Shown: positions 6,230 to 7,438 of the stretch, piece by piece
How the letters are laid out: each line of letters opens with the position of its first letter
Numbering within the stretch: the stretch's first letter is position 1
Assembly (NCBI GenBank): GCA_045544655.1
Contig: JAZPZL010000265.1
Coordinates: 1-7,438 of the forward strand
Reading direction: 5' to 3'
Length of the DNA stretch: 7,438 bases
Origin: RGIG5579 sp045544655
GTDB lineage: Bacteria > Bacillota > Clostridia > Oscillospirales > SIG627
The notes under the pieces: model-generated
Told to the model about the DNA's origin: nothing
What the model saw: only the letters and a program-made list of their open reading frames with translations
Database searches by the model: none
Program-made: the position numbers and the translations under genes

Positions 6230-6279
6230 ATAACAAGAGATGTTAATTTTAACATTTTTGAGATTTTGTTGGGTAACAA
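6221..6279. promoter_or_regulatory. Cluster of TGTTA/TAACA inverted repeats, probable operators of the DeoR repressor
   Basis: Three inverted repeats follow one another. TGTTATA-T-TATAACA lies at 6221-6235 with 7-base arms and one central base. ATGTTAA-TT-TTAACAT lies at 6240-6255 with 7-base arms. A weaker TTGTT-GGGT-AACAA lies at 6266-6279 with 5-base arms. All share a TGTT half-site and the complementary AACA. Their centres are about 20 and 25 bases apart. The first covers the -10 box and the second the expected early transcript. This is the arrangement expected of an autorepressed DeoR-type gene; binding by this protein is inferred. Confidence 0.65.
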
Positions 6280-6330
6280 CGTAAGTTTCGTCCAAAATGA
6301 ATGTTTGAAAATATAAAGAAGGGAAGCAAG

Positions 6331-7098
6331 ATGAATTATCCGAGAAAAGTTCTTGTAAGGGAGATCTTGATTTCGAAGCCTTTTACTTCCTTGAAAGAGT
6401 TAGAAGAGCGTTTTCCTGAGGTGTCCAGTATGACACTGAGACGGGATATTGAATTTTTTGAGCGTCAGGGTGACGTTATCAAGGTTCGTGGCGGAGCCCG
6501 TGCAATGCGGTTTATTACCACGTCCATGGAAGAGAGCATTGTCACCCGGAGCGGTGAAAATACGGACACTAAGCAGAAGATCGCTTGTGCCGCCGCGGAA
6601 TTTATCGAAACCGGAAGAAGTATTTTCTTCGATTCCGGATCTACCATTATGCAAATGGCTCATTTGATGCCGAAAACAAGACTTACCGTAAACACGACCG
6701 ATCCGAACCTTGCTTTGGAGCTTGTCAAGCAAGAGAATATTATGGTCAATCTTGTGGGAGGTCTTTTGAGCAGAGACAATCTTTCTCTCTCCGGAATGCA
6801 GGCTGTTGATTATATCAATAAAGTTAACATTGACGTTGCATTTATTTCTCCTTCCGGCTTTTCAATGAAAAACGGCTTTACCAGTGGCAATTACAATGAA
6901 AGTGAATTGAAAAGTGCCATTGTGAAAAAAGCAGGCTGTGTGATTATGTTGATCCATTCTTCCAAGATCGACAAGAGTCTGCCGTATACGTTTTGCGGAT
7001 TGGAACACGTTAGCAAAATCGTTACGGATGCTCCTCTTGCTCCTGAAATGGTTGAAGCTTGTAAAGAGCGTGGAATTCAAGTAATCGTAGCCCAATAA
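6331..7098 (+). CDS. DeoR-family transcriptional repressor
   Basis: The protein has 255 residues, typical of the family. Residues 6-57 form the winged helix-turn-helix; SSMTLRRDIEFF (32-43) is the characteristic recognition helix and KVRGGA (51-56) the wing. Residues 78-235 form the DeoR sensor domain, related to sugar-phosphate isomerases, with FFDSGSTIMQMA (99-110), VNTTD (120-124), VNLVGG (139-144), LSLSG (151-155), FISPSG (171-176) and HSSKID (209-214). Such domains bind a phosphorylated sugar or related metabolite that releases repression. The start at 6331 is preferred over the in-frame ATG at 6301: an AGAAGGGA site at 6317-6324 sits 6 bases before it, while the earlier ATG has none. 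It is followed after 31 bases by a lipoyl-domain gene with no terminator between, so it probably regulates itself and that operon. The effector is not known. Confidence 0.9.
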   Translation: MNYPRKVLVREILISKPFTSLKELEERFPEVSSMTLRRDIEFFERQGDVIKVRGGARAMRFITTSMEESIVTRSGENTDTKQKIACAAAEFIETGRSIFFDSGSTIMQMAHLMPKTRLTVNTTDPNLALELVKQENIMVNLVGGLLSRDNLSLSGMQAVDYINKVNIDVAFISPSGFSMKNGFTSGNYNESELKSAIVKKAGCVIMLIHSSKIDKSLPYTFCGLEHVSKIVTDAPLAPEMVEACKERGIQVIVAQ

Positions 7099-7129
7099 AT
7101 TTTTTTGATTATTTTTTGGAGGTGTTGTT

Positions 7130-7438
7130 ATGGCAACCGCAATTATCATGCCGCGCCAGGGTCAGAGCGTAGAAAGCTGCGTTATTACTTCCTGGAGCAA
7201 AAAGGTAGGAGATAAGGTAAACGTCGGCGACGTTCTTTTCTCTTACGAAACCGACAAATCTTCCTTTGACGAAGAAGCGCAGGTTGAGGGTACTCTTCTT
7301 GCCATTTTCAAGGAAGAGGGCGAGGACGTTCCTTGTCTCGAAAACGTATGTGTAATTGGTAACGAAGGCGAGGATTTCTCTCAGTTCGCTCCCAAGGAAG
7401 ATGCTGCTCCCGCTGAGGCTGCTCCTGCAGCTCCCGCC
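7130..7438 (+). CDS. Lipoyl-domain E2 component of a 2-oxoacid dehydrogenase complex (3' end cut by window edge)
   Basis: The first 103 codons are present and the frame is open to the right edge. Residues 1-80 form a biotinyl/lipoyl domain with the usual pattern MPRQGQSVES, GDKVNVGDVLF and the lipoylated lysine K43 in the motif ETDKSS. An alanine/proline-rich linker begins near residue 88, as in dihydrolipoamide acyltransferases, where it links the lipoyl domain to the E1/E3-binding and catalytic domains. Those domains are beyond the edge, so the exact complex (pyruvate, acetoin or branched-chain) is not decidable. A GGAGG site at 7118-7122 lies 7 bases before the ATG. The E2 gene comes first after the regulator, unlike the E1-first order of many such operons. 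Codon choice looks different from the upstream genes, with more GGC and GTA/GTC, which may reflect high expression. Confidence 0.85.
   Translation, partial: MATAIIMPRQGQSVESCVITSWSKKVGDKVNVGDVLFSYETDKSSFDEEAQVEGTLLAIFKEEGEDVPCLENVCVIGNEGEDFSQFAPKEDAAPAEAAPAAPA

Noticed and set aside
6301..6330. An earlier ATG for the DeoR protein.
   Set aside because: No Shine-Dalgarno sequence precedes it, while AGAAGGGA is well placed for the ATG at 6331.

Overview
The window looks like a low-to-moderate GC, spore-forming member of the Clostridia, probably a gut or rumen type. The evidence is AGGAGG-type ribosome binding sites, AT-rich intergenic regions with clear sigma-A promoters, a DivIVA-like protein, a CotF-type spore coat pair and a DeoR regulator. 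No RNA genes, insertion sequences or CRISPR arrays were seen. No gene-free stretch exceeds about 245 bases.

Left part (1-3324, minus strand): three tandem, closely related genes of the neutral/alkaline non-lysosomal ceramidase N-terminal-domain family, transcribed right to left. The third runs off the left edge after 192 codons. The two complete copies are about 64% identical and the partial copy is about 70% identical to its neighbour (hand alignments). All lack signal peptides and membrane segments, and both complete copies keep the His, Glu and Tyr motifs expected to bind metal. They look like a recently amplified set of cytoplasmic hydrolases of unknown substrate. The promoter region is AT-rich and carries a tandem GATCAAAA repeat.

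Middle part (3510-5632, plus strand): a tight three-gene operon behind a strong extended -10 promoter. It encodes a DivIVA-like coiled-coil protein, a short-chain dehydrogenase resembling the clostridial EF-P 5-aminopentanone reductase (YmfI type), and an unrecognised helical, TPR-like protein starting with TTG. Each gene overlaps the next by 4-8 bases, suggesting translational coupling. A perfect 32-bp palindrome ends the operon and also serves the convergent spore genes.

Right part (5633-7438): two small minus-strand genes encode a CotF-like coat protein and a 61-residue partner, behind a possible sigma-G-like promoter. Back-to-back with them is a DeoR-family repressor gene whose promoter carries a cluster of TGTTA/TAACA inverted repeats, probably its own operators. 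The repressor is followed after 31 bases by the start of an E2-like lipoyl-domain gene of a 2-oxoacid dehydrogenase complex, cut by the right edge. The layout suggests that DeoR controls that dehydrogenase operon in response to a phosphorylated metabolite.
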